A DNA stretch of 6,544 nucleotides from an uncultured Methanobrevibacter sp. (GTDB taxonomy: Archaea > Methanobacteriota > Methanobacteria > Methanobacteriales > Methanobacteriaceae). The translations under genes were made by a program, and so were the position numbers. The stretch is taken from the NCBI GenBank assembly GCA_946611495.1, contig CAMODR010000073.1:1-6544 (forward strand). Direction: 5' to 3'. The notes under the pieces were generated by a model. That model searched no databases. It was not told the DNA's origin and worked only from the letters and a program-made list of their open reading frames with translations. Below are positions 1 through 4,386 of the stretch, piece by piece. Positions within the stretch are counted from its first letter, which is position 1; each line of letters starts with the position of its first letter.

Positions 1-59
1 CCAACCAGTGATAAAAATTTTGGTCCAGCTTTTGCTGGCCGAAGGCCAGTAAAAGGTGG
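1..59 (-). terminator. GC-rich stem-loop region after rps2, probable transcription terminator
   Basis: This stretch follows the rps2 stop and is far richer in G and C (about half) than the other spacers. Read on the minus strand, CTGGCC, loop TTC, GGCCAG (35-49) forms a perfect 6-bp stem. An overlapping alternative, CCAGC-AAAA-GCTGG (25-38), shares bases with it, so the two cannot form together. A run of five T (13-17) follows. That arrangement suits a terminator at the end of the rps2 transcript. An alternative is that bases 1-63 are the 3' end of a convergent plus-strand gene, because frame 1 is open from the window edge to a TAG at 61-63. The window is too short to decide. Confidence 0.45.
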
Positions 60-656
60 CTAGAATTTTAACTCAAAGTCAGAAGGCTCTAAATCTAAGT
101 CTTCGTCTTCGCCGATGACTCCTCTTTCTCTTAAGATTTGTCTAGCGAGTAACCAGTAAATTAAAGCGATAGCTTTTCTACCTTTGTTGTTGGAAGGTAC
201 ACAGATATCTACATTAGCAAGTAAGTTTTCAGTATCACATAAACCTACTACTGGAATACCGTTTTGTTTGGATTCTAAGATAGCTTGAGCATCTGATCTT
301 GGGTCAGTTACAACGATTACTTTAGGTTCGATGAATTTAGCGTATCTAGGGTTGGTTAAGGTACCTGGGATGAATCTTCCAGGAATGGTTTTACAACCAG
401 TGATTTCACCGAATTTTTTAACAGGAGCTTGACCGTATTGACGGGTAGCTACTACTAAAATGTCATCAGGGTCGTATTTTGCTAAGAATTTAGCAACTGC
501 TCTTAATCTTTCATCTGTTTTGCGAACATCTAAAACGTATAAACCATCAGATCTTACACGGAAGATGTATTTTTCCATATCGTGAGTTTTTTGTTGGGTA
601 CCAATGTGTAACCCAGCAGCTAAGTAGTTATCTAAAGGGATTAATAAATCTGACAC
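60..656 (-). CDS. rps2: 30S ribosomal protein uS2 (S2p)
   Basis: This is the archaeal/eukaryotic-type S2 (SA-like) protein of the small ribosomal subunit, which sits between head and body on the solvent side. The 198-residue length is normal for the archaeal family. Visible family blocks are [11 protein letters not shown] (11-21), [19 protein letters not shown] (33-51), [12 protein letters not shown] (92-103), [17 protein letters not shown] (110-126), [12 protein letters not shown] (133-144) and [11 protein letters not shown] (153-163), followed by an acidic tail (183-190). The start codon is GTG at 654-656. It is chosen because an AGGTGAT ribosome binding site lies just upstream and because the family starts with MS(D/E)LLIPL. 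It is the last gene of the cluster and lies 219 bp below the ferredoxin gene, with its own candidate promoter at 701-711. Identification is firm. Confidence 0.98.
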   Translation of the reverse strand: MSDLLIPLDNYLAAGLHIGTQQKTHDMEKYIFRVRSDGLYVLDVRKTDERLRAVAKFLAKYDPDDILVVATRQYGQAPVKKFGEITGCKTIPGRFIPGTLTNPRYAKFIEPKVIVVTDPRSDAQAILESKQNGIPVVGLCDTENLLANVDICVPSNNKGRKAIALIYWLLARQILRERGVIGEDEDLDLEPSDFELKF

Positions 657-659
657 TAT

Positions 660-666
660 ATCACCT
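660..666 (-). promoter_or_regulatory. Shine-Dalgarno site fixing the GTG start of rps2
   Basis: The minus strand reads AGGTGAT, a full match to the usual archaeal 16S 3' end (AUCACCU), three bases before the GTG start. No in-frame ATG is better placed, so this site decides the start. Confidence 0.8.
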
Positions 667-700
667 ATATAATAAAATTTTCTCTCTAATAAATTACAAA

Positions 701-711
701 TATTTTATAAA
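701..711 (-). promoter_or_regulatory. Candidate TATA element for rps2
   Basis: The minus strand reads TTTATAAAATA here, about 45 bp before the GTG start. A start site about 25 bp downstream would fall near 676-680 and leave a leader of about 20-25 nt that includes the ribosome binding site. The element is the last part of the 22-bp tandem repeat array. It was placed by eye, without a promoter model. Confidence 0.5.
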
Positions 712-780
712 AATGCTCTTTAAAAATTATTTAAAGGGTCTTTAAAAATTATTTAAATGCTCTTTATAAATGCTTTTATA
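701..780 (-). repeat. Tandem 22-bp repeat array upstream of rps2
   Basis: Three contiguous 22-bp units lie at 745-766, 723-744 and 701-722, preceded on the minus strand by a degenerate partial unit (767-780). Read on the minus strand, each unit begins TAAAGA. The first two end TTTAAATAATTTT, and share an exact 19-bp string (plus-strand 717-735 and 739-757 carry the same 19 bases). Units one and three share TAAAGAGCATTT. The third unit diverges at its end into the TATA element TTTATAAAATA. A 22-bp period is about two helical turns, so successive units face the same side of the DNA, as expected for stacked regulator sites immediately upstream of a core promoter. The unit does not match a regulator site that I know. 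Confidence 0.8.
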
Positions 781-804
781 ATAAATTAAATTATAATTAA
801 CTTG

Positions 805-852
805 TTTTTTAAAAAAATATAAAAATAGAATTCTATTTAATCCAAGGATTAA
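805..852 (-). terminator. Probable terminator of the ferredoxin gene
   Basis: Downstream of the ferredoxin stop the minus strand has a 7-bp stem, TTAATCC-TT-GGATTAA (837-852). A 14-bp perfect palindrome, AATAGAATTCTATT (824-837), follows at once, then T5 (821-825) and T7 (811-817). Stem plus repeated T-runs fits archaeal termination, where T-rich tracts are the main signal. Confidence 0.6.
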
Positions 853-875
853 TGAACTCTATTTAAACAATAAAT

Positions 876-1067
876 CTATTCGTCTTTAATTGTAATACAT
901 TCGTTAGGGCACATGTCGACACAAACTTCACATAAAGTACATTCGTCTTCATGATCAGTTACAATTTTGTCTCCGTCTAAGGAAAAGATTTCCATAGGAC
1001 ACATGTCTACACATTCACCACAGTCTGCATTTTCACATTTACTTGCATCAATTATTACAGTTGACAT
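876..1067 (-). CDS. Small 2[4Fe-4S] ferredoxin
   Basis: This is a 63-residue soluble ferredoxin, a low-potential electron carrier expected to serve methanogenic or biosynthetic oxidoreductases in the cytoplasm. Two cluster motifs are visible. Motif I is C11-x4-C16-x2-C19-x3-C23-P and motif II is C43-x2-C46-x2-C49-x3-C53-P. By the usual ferredoxin cross-over, C11, C16, C19 and C53 bind one cluster and C43, C46, C49 and C23 the other. The first motif has two more residues between its first two cysteines than the clostridial CxxCxxCxxxCP pattern. An extra cysteine, C57, follows motif II. The protein is very acidic, as is usual for ferredoxins. The ATG start at 1065-1067 has GGTG a few bases upstream. 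The gene lies alone between eno (449 bp) and rps2 (219 bp), with a terminator after it, so it is probably transcribed by itself. Its redox partner cannot be inferred. Confidence 0.95.
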   Translation of the reverse strand: MSTVIIDASKCENADCGECVDMCPMEIFSLDGDKIVTDHEDECTLCEVCVDMCPNECITIKDE

Positions 1068-1106
1068 TTTTACACCATTTTCTTCTTTTTATTAATTATA
1101 ATTTAA

Positions 1107-1120
1107 TTAATAAACTTGAC
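1107..1120 (-). promoter_or_regulatory. Candidate TATA element for the ferredoxin gene
   Basis: The minus strand reads GTCAAGTTTATTAA, 40 bp before the ATG. A start site about 25 bp downstream would give a leader of about 15-20 nt that includes the GGTG site. The surrounding DNA is so AT-rich that other TATA-like strings exist, so this is tentative. Confidence 0.3.
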
Positions 1121-1197
1121 ATTAATATACCTAAATACATTAAATGTTATAGCCTATTAATAAATTACCTATTTTAACTTAAAAATAAACTATATCT

Positions 1198-1229
1198 TAT
1201 TACTTAGGTCCAATTAAGTAATATTACTT
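1198..1229. repeat. Overlapping, mutually exclusive inverted repeats
   Basis: TATTACTTA (1198-1206) pairs perfectly with TAAGTAATA (1215-1223) around an 8-base loop. The right arm is also the left half of a 14-bp perfect palindrome, AAGTAATATTACTT (1216-1229). Only one of the two structures can form at a time. The site lies 130-160 bp before the ferredoxin start. It could be an operator or a structure in the eno 3' region. Confidence 0.55.
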
Positions 1230-1308
1230 TTAGTTTATTTTTTGAGTTAATAAACTTAACTATTTTTTTATTAGCCTAAATTTCTTTATGCCAATAGAAT
1301 ACAGTCCA

Positions 1309-1342
1309 TAATTGTAAGAAATCGCTAAAAAGCTTACAATTA
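1309..1342. repeat. 10-bp perfect stem-loop in the eno/ferredoxin spacer
   Basis: TAATTGTAAG (1309-1318) and CTTACAATTA (1333-1342) are exact reverse complements separated by 14 bases. The loop and the left flank (about 1270-1332) are richer in G and C than the rest of the spacer. It lies about 175 bp past the eno stop and about 240 bp before the ferredoxin start, so it is either a late eno terminator or a separate structured element. No T-run follows closely on the minus strand. Confidence 0.55.
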
Positions 1343-1434
1343 CAATATAATGAATTTAAATAAATTTTATTATAAAACTTTATAATAATAAATAATTAAA
1401 TTATCATGAATTTTGAATTTATTAAAATCTTAAC

Positions 1435-1482
1435 TTTATTGAATAAATCTTTCACTTATCAAATCATAGATTCGATAAATCT
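1435..1482 (-). terminator. Weak candidate terminator stems after eno
   Basis: Past the eno stop the minus strand forms AGATT-TATCG-AATCT (1468-1482) and then TTTATT-C-AATAAA (1435-1447). Both are short and AT-rich, with T-rich sequence between and after them. They may end the eno transcript, but stems this weak are common in DNA of this composition. Confidence 0.3.
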
Positions 1483-1530
1483 AAACAAAATATCAAATCA
1501 TATCAATTATATCGGATTATATCAAATCAT
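1457..1530. repeat. Three direct copies of an 11-mer at the eno 3' end
   Basis: TATCAAATCAT on the plus strand (ATGATTTGATA on the minus) occurs exactly at 1457-1467, 1491-1501 and 1520-1530. The last copy lies inside the end of the eno coding region, covering part of its final codons. A related string, ATATCAATTATA, lies between the second and third copies. The spacing is 34 and then 29 bp. The function is unknown. Confidence 0.7.
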
Positions 1531-2764
1531 TCATACGAGGATTTGATAGTTCCTCTTCGATTCTAATAAGCTCATTTAATTTTGCTATTCTTTCTCCACC
1601 AATTGCACCGGTCTTAATCAAAGGAGCACCGAATGCCACTGCCAAATGAGCAATGGTTTCATCACAGGTTTCTCCAGACCTATGAGATACAACAGGAAGA
1701 ATATTATTTTCTTTAGCTAATTTTACTGTTTTATAAGTTTCAGTGAGAGAGCCTATTTGGTTAGGTTTGATTATAATGGCATTTGCAGCCTTTTGTTTGA
1801 TTCCCTCTTCAAGGATATTGGAATTGGTTACAAACAAGTCATCACCGCAGATTAGGCATTTATTTCCCACTTTTGCAGTGAGCTCGGAAAATCCTTCGAA
1901 ATCCTTTTCATCAAATGGATCTTCAACATAGAACATGTTATAAGTTTCAATCAAGTCCTTTACATATTCAACTTGCTCGCCTACGTCCCTTTCAATATTG
2001 TCTTGGCCATAGACATACTTTTCCTTTTCACTATCCCAAAATTCAGAGGAAGCCATATCTAAACCAGGTCTGATTAAAATACCAAGTTCATCTCCAACTT
2101 CTTCACATGCTTGGGCTTGGATTTCCAATGCTTGATCATTAGTTATATTAGGAATCCAACCGCCTTCATCTCCTTTTCCACCAGTAAAATTAGGGTCTTT
2201 TTTAGAGATAAGTTCCTTTAATCTTTTATGAACAGCAACATTTGCAAATACAGCTTCAGCCACATCATTAGCACCTACAGGAACAACCAGAAACTCTTGT
2301 ATGTCTGGTGCATTAGGACCTGCATGAGCCCCACCGTTCATCATATTGCCTAATGGATAAGGCATTTCCTGAACGAAATTGCCTCCTAAGAAATTATAGA
2401 GAGGCAAACCATAGGACATGGCAGCCGCTTTAGCTGCAGCCATGGAAACAGCCACAGTTGTATTTCCACCAATAGCAGACATGTTATCTGTTCCATCGAT
2501 TTCCTTAAGAACTTCATCAATATCTTCTATATCTTCAGCAGCTATTCCAATAAGTTCAGAGGAAATTAAGTCTTCAACTTCGCTAATTACCTGGTCAACT
2601 CCTCCTTCTGGAAAAGATACGACTTCTCTTGAACCTGTACTTGCACCGCTTGGAGCAGCAGCTCTTCCAAATCCATTCCAAGTAATTATATCCACTTCTA
2701 CAGTGGGATTTCCTCTACTATCCAAGATCTTTCTAACACGAACATCTTCGATTACACTATCCAA
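1517..2764 (-). CDS. eno: Enolase (phosphopyruvate hydratase)
   Basis: Enolase interconverts 2-phosphoglycerate and phosphoenolpyruvate in the cytoplasm with Mg2+; in a methanogen it mostly works in the gluconeogenic direction. The 415-residue length is normal. Visible features are the loop SGASTG (39-44), GGAHAG with H147 and the E157 of IQEF, the acid GDEGG with E200, and the metal ligands D236 (GLDMASSEF), E281 (EDPFDEKD) and D308 (GDDLFVTN). Also present are the catalytic base K333 ([13 protein letters not shown]), the substrate loop SHRSGET (360-366) and K384. All expected catalytic residues are present. The start is TTG at 2762-2764: AGGTG lies five bases upstream, and an in-frame stop at 2783-2785 rules out a long extension. 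Placing eno among polymerase and ribosomal genes is a conserved archaeal arrangement. It has its own candidate promoter, 657 bp below rpoK. Confidence 0.98.
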   Translation of the reverse strand: MDSVIEDVRVRKILDSRGNPTVEVDIITWNGFGRAAAPSGASTGSREVVSFPEGGVDQVISEVEDLISSELIGIAAEDIEDIDEVLKEIDGTDNMSAIGGNTTVAVSMAAAKAAAMSYGLPLYNFLGGNFVQEMPYPLGNMMNGGAHAGPNAPDIQEFLVVPVGANDVAEAVFANVAVHKRLKELISKKDPNFTGGKGDEGGWIPNITNDQALEIQAQACEEVGDELGILIRPGLDMASSEFWDSEKEKYVYGQDNIERDVGEQVEYVKDLIETYNMFYVEDPFDEKDFEGFSELTAKVGNKCLICGDDLFVTNSNILEEGIKQKAANAIIIKPNQIGSLTETYKTVKLAKENNILPVVSHRSGETCDETIAHLAVAFGAPLIKTGAIGGERIAKLNELIRIEEELSNPRMNDLI

Positions 2765-2769
2765 AATAA

Positions 2770-2774
2770 CACCT
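2770..2774 (-). promoter_or_regulatory. Shine-Dalgarno site fixing the TTG start of eno
   Basis: The minus strand reads AGAGGTG, with AGGTG five bases before a TTG codon. No ATG or GTG gives the family N-terminus ([19 protein letters not shown]), and the frame is closed by a TAA seven codons upstream, so TTG is the best start. Confidence 0.75.
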
Positions 2775-2800
2775 CTTAAAGGTTAATTAAAGTGTATCTA

Positions 2801-2812
2801 AATTTTTTATAT
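2801..2812 (-). promoter_or_regulatory. Candidate TATA element for eno
   Basis: The minus strand reads ATATAAAAAATT, 37-48 bp before the TTG start. Initiation about 25 bp downstream would leave a short leader of roughly 15-20 nt containing the ribosome binding site. It was placed by eye. Confidence 0.5.
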
Positions 2813-3313
2813 GCATAACCTTCAAAAGATTATATTTAAGACGTGATTTTCAAACTGGGCATTATTAATTCAATTATAAGACAAACATATTGCTATATCA
2901 ATTTTACAGCAAATTGCCTATTTATAATATTAATTATACTAATATATCTCTAATTTCTAATCCAATTATCAGACATAATTTTAGTTAAATCATCAATTCC
3001 TAATTTAAACTAATATTAATTGATAATTAAATCAAATTATTAAATTAATTAAATTAATAAATTAATTTTACCTGCCAATTCAAAAAATCTCTCGAATTCG
3101 TCTTACCATAAAATCTATAATGGATTAAATATAATCATAAAAAAACTAGAAGGTTGATTTATAGATTGCATATGATATTCTTAATTTAAGAAATAATAAA
3201 TAAATTTTAAATGAATTTAATGAATGAATAAATTAAATAATTTAAATAATTTATTTATACTATTATTAAGTTTCTTATTATTTAAATACTTAATTGTGAA
3301 TTTATGTTTTTTA

Positions 3314-3363
3314 GCAATAAATATTGCCTAAATAAACATTTAGCAATTTAAAGTTCTGCTAAA
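3314..3363. repeat. Paired stem-loops in the rpoK 3' region
   Basis: TTTAGCA (3339-3345) pairs with TGCTAAA (3357-3363) over 11 bases, and GCAATA-AA-TATTGC (3314-3327) forms a second compact stem. TTAGCAAT is also present twice directly (3311-3318 and 3340-3347), so the left copy could compete for the same partner. The position is 60-110 bp past the rpoK stop. Confidence 0.45.
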
Positions 3364-3368
3364 ACTTC

Positions 3369-3399
3369 TCTTTTTTATAAAAAGATATGATAAAAAAGA
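3369..3399 (-). terminator. Probable AT-rich terminator of rpoK
   Basis: TCTTTTTTAT (3369-3378) and ATAAAAAAGA (3390-3399) form a perfect 10-bp stem over an 11-base loop, starting about 20 bp past the rpoK stop. The minus strand carries T6 and T5 runs within and just before the loop. T-rich tracts of this kind are enough for archaeal termination. Confidence 0.5.
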
Positions 3400-3421
3400 A
3401 TAAAGATTAAAGAATAATAAA

Positions 3422-3667
3422 TTATTCTTTTGGTCTAACATCTAAAGGCATAATGCCTAATTCAAGTTCCTTAGTAGCTATATCAATAGGATCAAGAGAT
3501 TTAGCATTTTTGATAAACTTCTTAAGTTCATCATTTTCCATAGGTTGAGCGCCCATAGAAAGTTGAATTGCCCTTGCACCTAAGATTCTTGCCTTTTCAA
3601 ATCTTGTTAATTTTTTTTGATTTTCAGAACTTGCTGATTTTTTTGTAGTACTTTTTTTTGCAGCCAT
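3422..3667 (-). CDS. rpoK: DNA-directed RNA polymerase subunit Rpo6 (RpoK, omega-like)
   Basis: This is the archaeal counterpart of eukaryotic Rpb6 and bacterial omega, which binds the largest subunit and helps assembly and stability of the polymerase. The protein has 81 residues. The family core is clear: [23 protein letters not shown] (20-42) and [21 protein letters not shown] (59-79). Residues 1-19 form a Lys/Ser/Thr-rich tail that is probably disordered, as in Rpb6-type proteins. The start ATG at 3665-3667 has a strong AGGAGT ribosome binding site six bases upstream. The gene stands apart from both neighbours (277 bp from rpoN, 657 bp from eno), although these genes are usually adjacent in archaea. 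Its leader contains hairpins and a tandem repeat array. Identification is firm. Confidence 0.97.
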   Translation of the reverse strand: MAAKKSTTKKSASSENQKKLTRFEKARILGARAIQLSMGAQPMENDELKKFIKNAKSLDPIDIATKELELGIMPLDVRPKE

Positions 3668-3673
3668 TATTTA

Positions 3674-3723
3674 ACTCCTAATTATTTAAAAAATAATTAA
3701 TAGCATAATAATAAGCTATTAAT
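3674..3723 (-). promoter_or_regulatory. rpoK leader with two overlapping hairpins next to the ribosome binding site
   Basis: The AGGAGT site (3674-3679) directly adjoins a 9-bp stem, TAATTATTT/AAATAATTA (3679-3687 and 3691-3699, 3-base loop). A second perfect 9-bp stem, ATTAATAGC/GCTATTAAT (3696-3704 and 3715-3723, 10-base loop), shares four bases with the first, so they are alternatives. If transcribed, the first could occlude the last base of the ribosome binding site. AT-rich stems of this size can arise by chance. Confidence 0.4.
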
Positions 3724-3745
3724 AAAATTTAATAGCCATTTAATT

Positions 3746-3886
3746 TCTCATGATTAAGGATATTTTAAGAAATAAATAAAATACAACTTAATTCTCTAAT
3801 TAAGGAGATATTTTAAGAAATAACTAAAATACAACTTAATTCTCTAATTAAGGATATTTTATGAAATGATAAAATAAAATCTTAAT
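3746..3886. repeat. Tandem ~48-bp repeat array, about three units, between rpoN and rpoK
   Basis: Units lie at 3746-3792, 3793-3840 and 3841-3886. On the plus strand each opens TCTC, continues with a variant of TAATTAAGGA, and then reads TATTTTAAGAAAT or a close variant. Units one and two share AAATACAACTTAAT at their ends; unit three diverges there. At each junction the end of one unit and the start of the next form a perfect 7-bp stem, CTTAATT-CTCT-AATTAAG (3787-3804 and 3835-3852). On the minus strand each unit carries a TATA-like string (TTAAAATATC twice, ATAAAATATC once). The array could be repeated promoter or regulator sites for rpoK, or repeated terminators for rpoN. Confidence 0.8.
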
Positions 3887-3944
3887 CATCTGTTTGAATA
3901 ATCAAATACTAAATAAAAAATTAAAAAAATATTAAAAGGATTGA

Positions 3945-4115
3945 TTATTCCCAAGTTTCAACATGAGAAATTAACATTCTTCTACAACAATATCTAGTAA
4001 TACCCATATCATCTAAAATATCTTTTGAATCTTCACCATCAGCTAATCTGCTGTTATATTCATCAAAATATGCAGAAACGGGTTTTCCACAACTTATACA
4101 TCGTATAGGTATCAT
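3945..4115 (-). CDS. rpoN: DNA-directed RNA polymerase subunit Rpo10 (RpoN)
   Basis: This is a 56-residue zinc-binding subunit, the archaeal counterpart of Rpb10, which sits on the D-L assembly platform of RNA polymerase. The protein begins MIPIRCISCGK and ends in HVETWE. The zinc site is clear: C6 and C9 (CxxCG) with the adjacent pair C43-C44 in RYCCRRML. The length matches the family (about 55-70 residues). The start is the ATG at 4113-4115, because the family begins MIP(I/V)RC. Two ATG codons just upstream (4121-4126) are out of frame, and AAAAGGA lies about 12 bases before the start, a rather long spacing. It is separated by 271 bp from rps9 and by 277 bp from rpoK. The 5' region contains a 20-bp palindrome. 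Confidence 0.97.
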   Translation of the reverse strand: MIPIRCISCGKPVSAYFDEYNSRLADGEDSKDILDDMGITRYCCRRMLISHVETWE

Positions 4116-4144
4116 ATAATCATCATTTCCTTTTTAATATAATC

Positions 4145-4164
4145 TTATTTTCATATGAAAATAA
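4145..4164. promoter_or_regulatory. 20-bp perfect palindrome upstream of rpoN
   Basis: TTATTTTCATATGAAAATAA is its own reverse complement over all 20 bases and ends 29 bp before the rpoN ATG. Perfect two-fold symmetry centred on CATATG suits a dimeric helix-turn-helix regulator. In RNA it would form an 8-bp stem with loop AUAU. No regulator is identified. Confidence 0.55.
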
Positions 4165-4213
4165 TTTAATTTAATTTTACAGCTTAATTTAAAATGATCA
4201 ATTGAGAAAAATA

Positions 4214-4227
4214 AATATTTTTATAAA
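4214..4227 (-). promoter_or_regulatory. Candidate TATA element for rpoN
   Basis: The minus strand reads TTTATAAAAATATT, about 100 bp before the ATG, and resembles the rps2 element TTTATAAAATA. Initiation near 4194 would give a leader of about 80 nt containing the 20-bp palindrome. Upstream on the minus strand the string AATTCCTTTT is repeated 16 bp apart (4225-4234 and 4241-4250). Other AT-rich candidates lie closer to the gene. Confidence 0.35.
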
Positions 4228-4302
4228 AGGAATTTGCCGAAAAAGGAATTCATTAGAATAAAAATATTATTTTAATCCATTAATCCATAAATACAGAAAT
4301 TG

Positions 4303-4370
4303 ATTTTTGCAAATAAAATCAATGAGGGGGTTTTAATTAAATTAAAAGCCCAATGATTTTATGCAAAAAT
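4303..4370 (-). terminator. Long imperfect hairpin after rps9, terminator or structured RNA
   Basis: By hand alignment, arms 4303-4338 and 4340-4370 give about 29 base pairs. In order from the apex these are an 8-bp TTTTAATT/AATTAAAA stem, GGG/CCC after a one-base bulge, a mismatch region with four unpaired bases, a 9-bp AT-rich stem, a 2-base bulge, and the terminal TTTTTGC/GCAAAAA block. It starts 16 bp past the rps9 stop. The right arm also forms a competing palindrome TGCAAA-AA-TTTGCA (4362-4375). It probably ends or protects the upstream ribosomal protein transcript. The sequence beyond the hairpin on the minus strand lacks a strong T-run, so it may instead be a processing or stability element. 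Confidence 0.55.
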
Positions 4371-4386
4371 TTGCAATGATATGCAA

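Larger units (their letters stand above)
1068..1516. other. 449-bp AT-rich spacer between ferredoxin gene and eno
   Basis: I find no credible gene. The spacer should hold the eno 3' untranslated region and the ferredoxin promoter. It contains several inverted repeats, listed separately. A 14-base element, GTYAAGTTTATTAA on the minus strand, occurs twice (1107-1120 and 1247-1260) with one mismatch. The copy at 1107-1120 lies about 40 bp before the ferredoxin ATG, where a TATA element would be expected. A short AT-rich plus-strand ORF (1406-1546) is judged spurious. Confidence 0.6.
2765..3421. other. 657-bp AT-rich spacer between eno and rpoK
   Basis: This is the longest non-coding stretch here. 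I find no open frame of useful length with a ribosome binding site, and no tRNA. From about 3000 to 3070 and from 3181 to 3260 it is low-complexity A+T, with short tandem strings such as TAAATAATT twice at 3234-3251. A somewhat more G+C-rich island lies at about 3070-3110. Inverted repeats include AATCTATAA/TTATAGATT (3112-3120 and 3159-3167, 38 bases apart) and TTCTTAA-T-TTAAGAA (3178-3192). The eno promoter lies at the low end and the rpoK 3' structures at the high end. Confidence 0.6.
4116..4386. other. 271-bp spacer between rps9 and rpoN
   Basis: There is no credible gene. From the rps9 side it holds a long imperfect hairpin (4303-4370), a tandem TAATCCAT pair (4273-4280 and 4281-4288), a direct repeat AAAAGGAATT (4225-4234 and 4241-4250), a TATA-like element (4214-4227) and a 20-bp palindrome (4145-4164). 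This looks like the end of one transcription unit and the start of another. Confidence 0.55.

Noticed and set aside
701..766. CRISPR array
   Set aside because: The units are directly contiguous with no unique spacers, and there are no cas genes.
1406..1546. Plus-strand 46-codon ORF running from the spacer into the antisense of eno
   Set aside because: It has no ribosome binding site, is rich in Ile, Asn and Lys as expected from random AT-rich DNA, overlaps the end of a real gene, and the 11-mer repeats inside it are not in a common reading frame.
1743..1931. Plus-strand ORF inside eno
   Set aside because: It lies wholly antisense to a complete enolase gene and shows no family resemblance or ribosome binding site; it is a shadow frame.
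2418..2786. Plus-strand 122-codon ORF opposite the eno 5' end
   Set aside because: Its Ser/Ala/Thr-rich product mirrors the enolase codons on the other strand, and it has no recognisable domain.
3084..3104. TCGAATTCG resembling a tRNA T-loop
   Set aside because: No acceptor stem, anticodon arm or D-arm can be found around it; it is just a short palindrome.
3181..3260. Short tandem A+T repeats suggesting a replication origin
   Set aside because: There is no G-rich origin recognition box and no cdc6/orc1 gene nearby; low complexity explains the pattern.
4116..4130. TGATGA string on the minus strand, like box C of a C/D guide RNA
   Set aside because: There is no CTGA box D at a suitable distance, and the string lies at the rpoN translation start.
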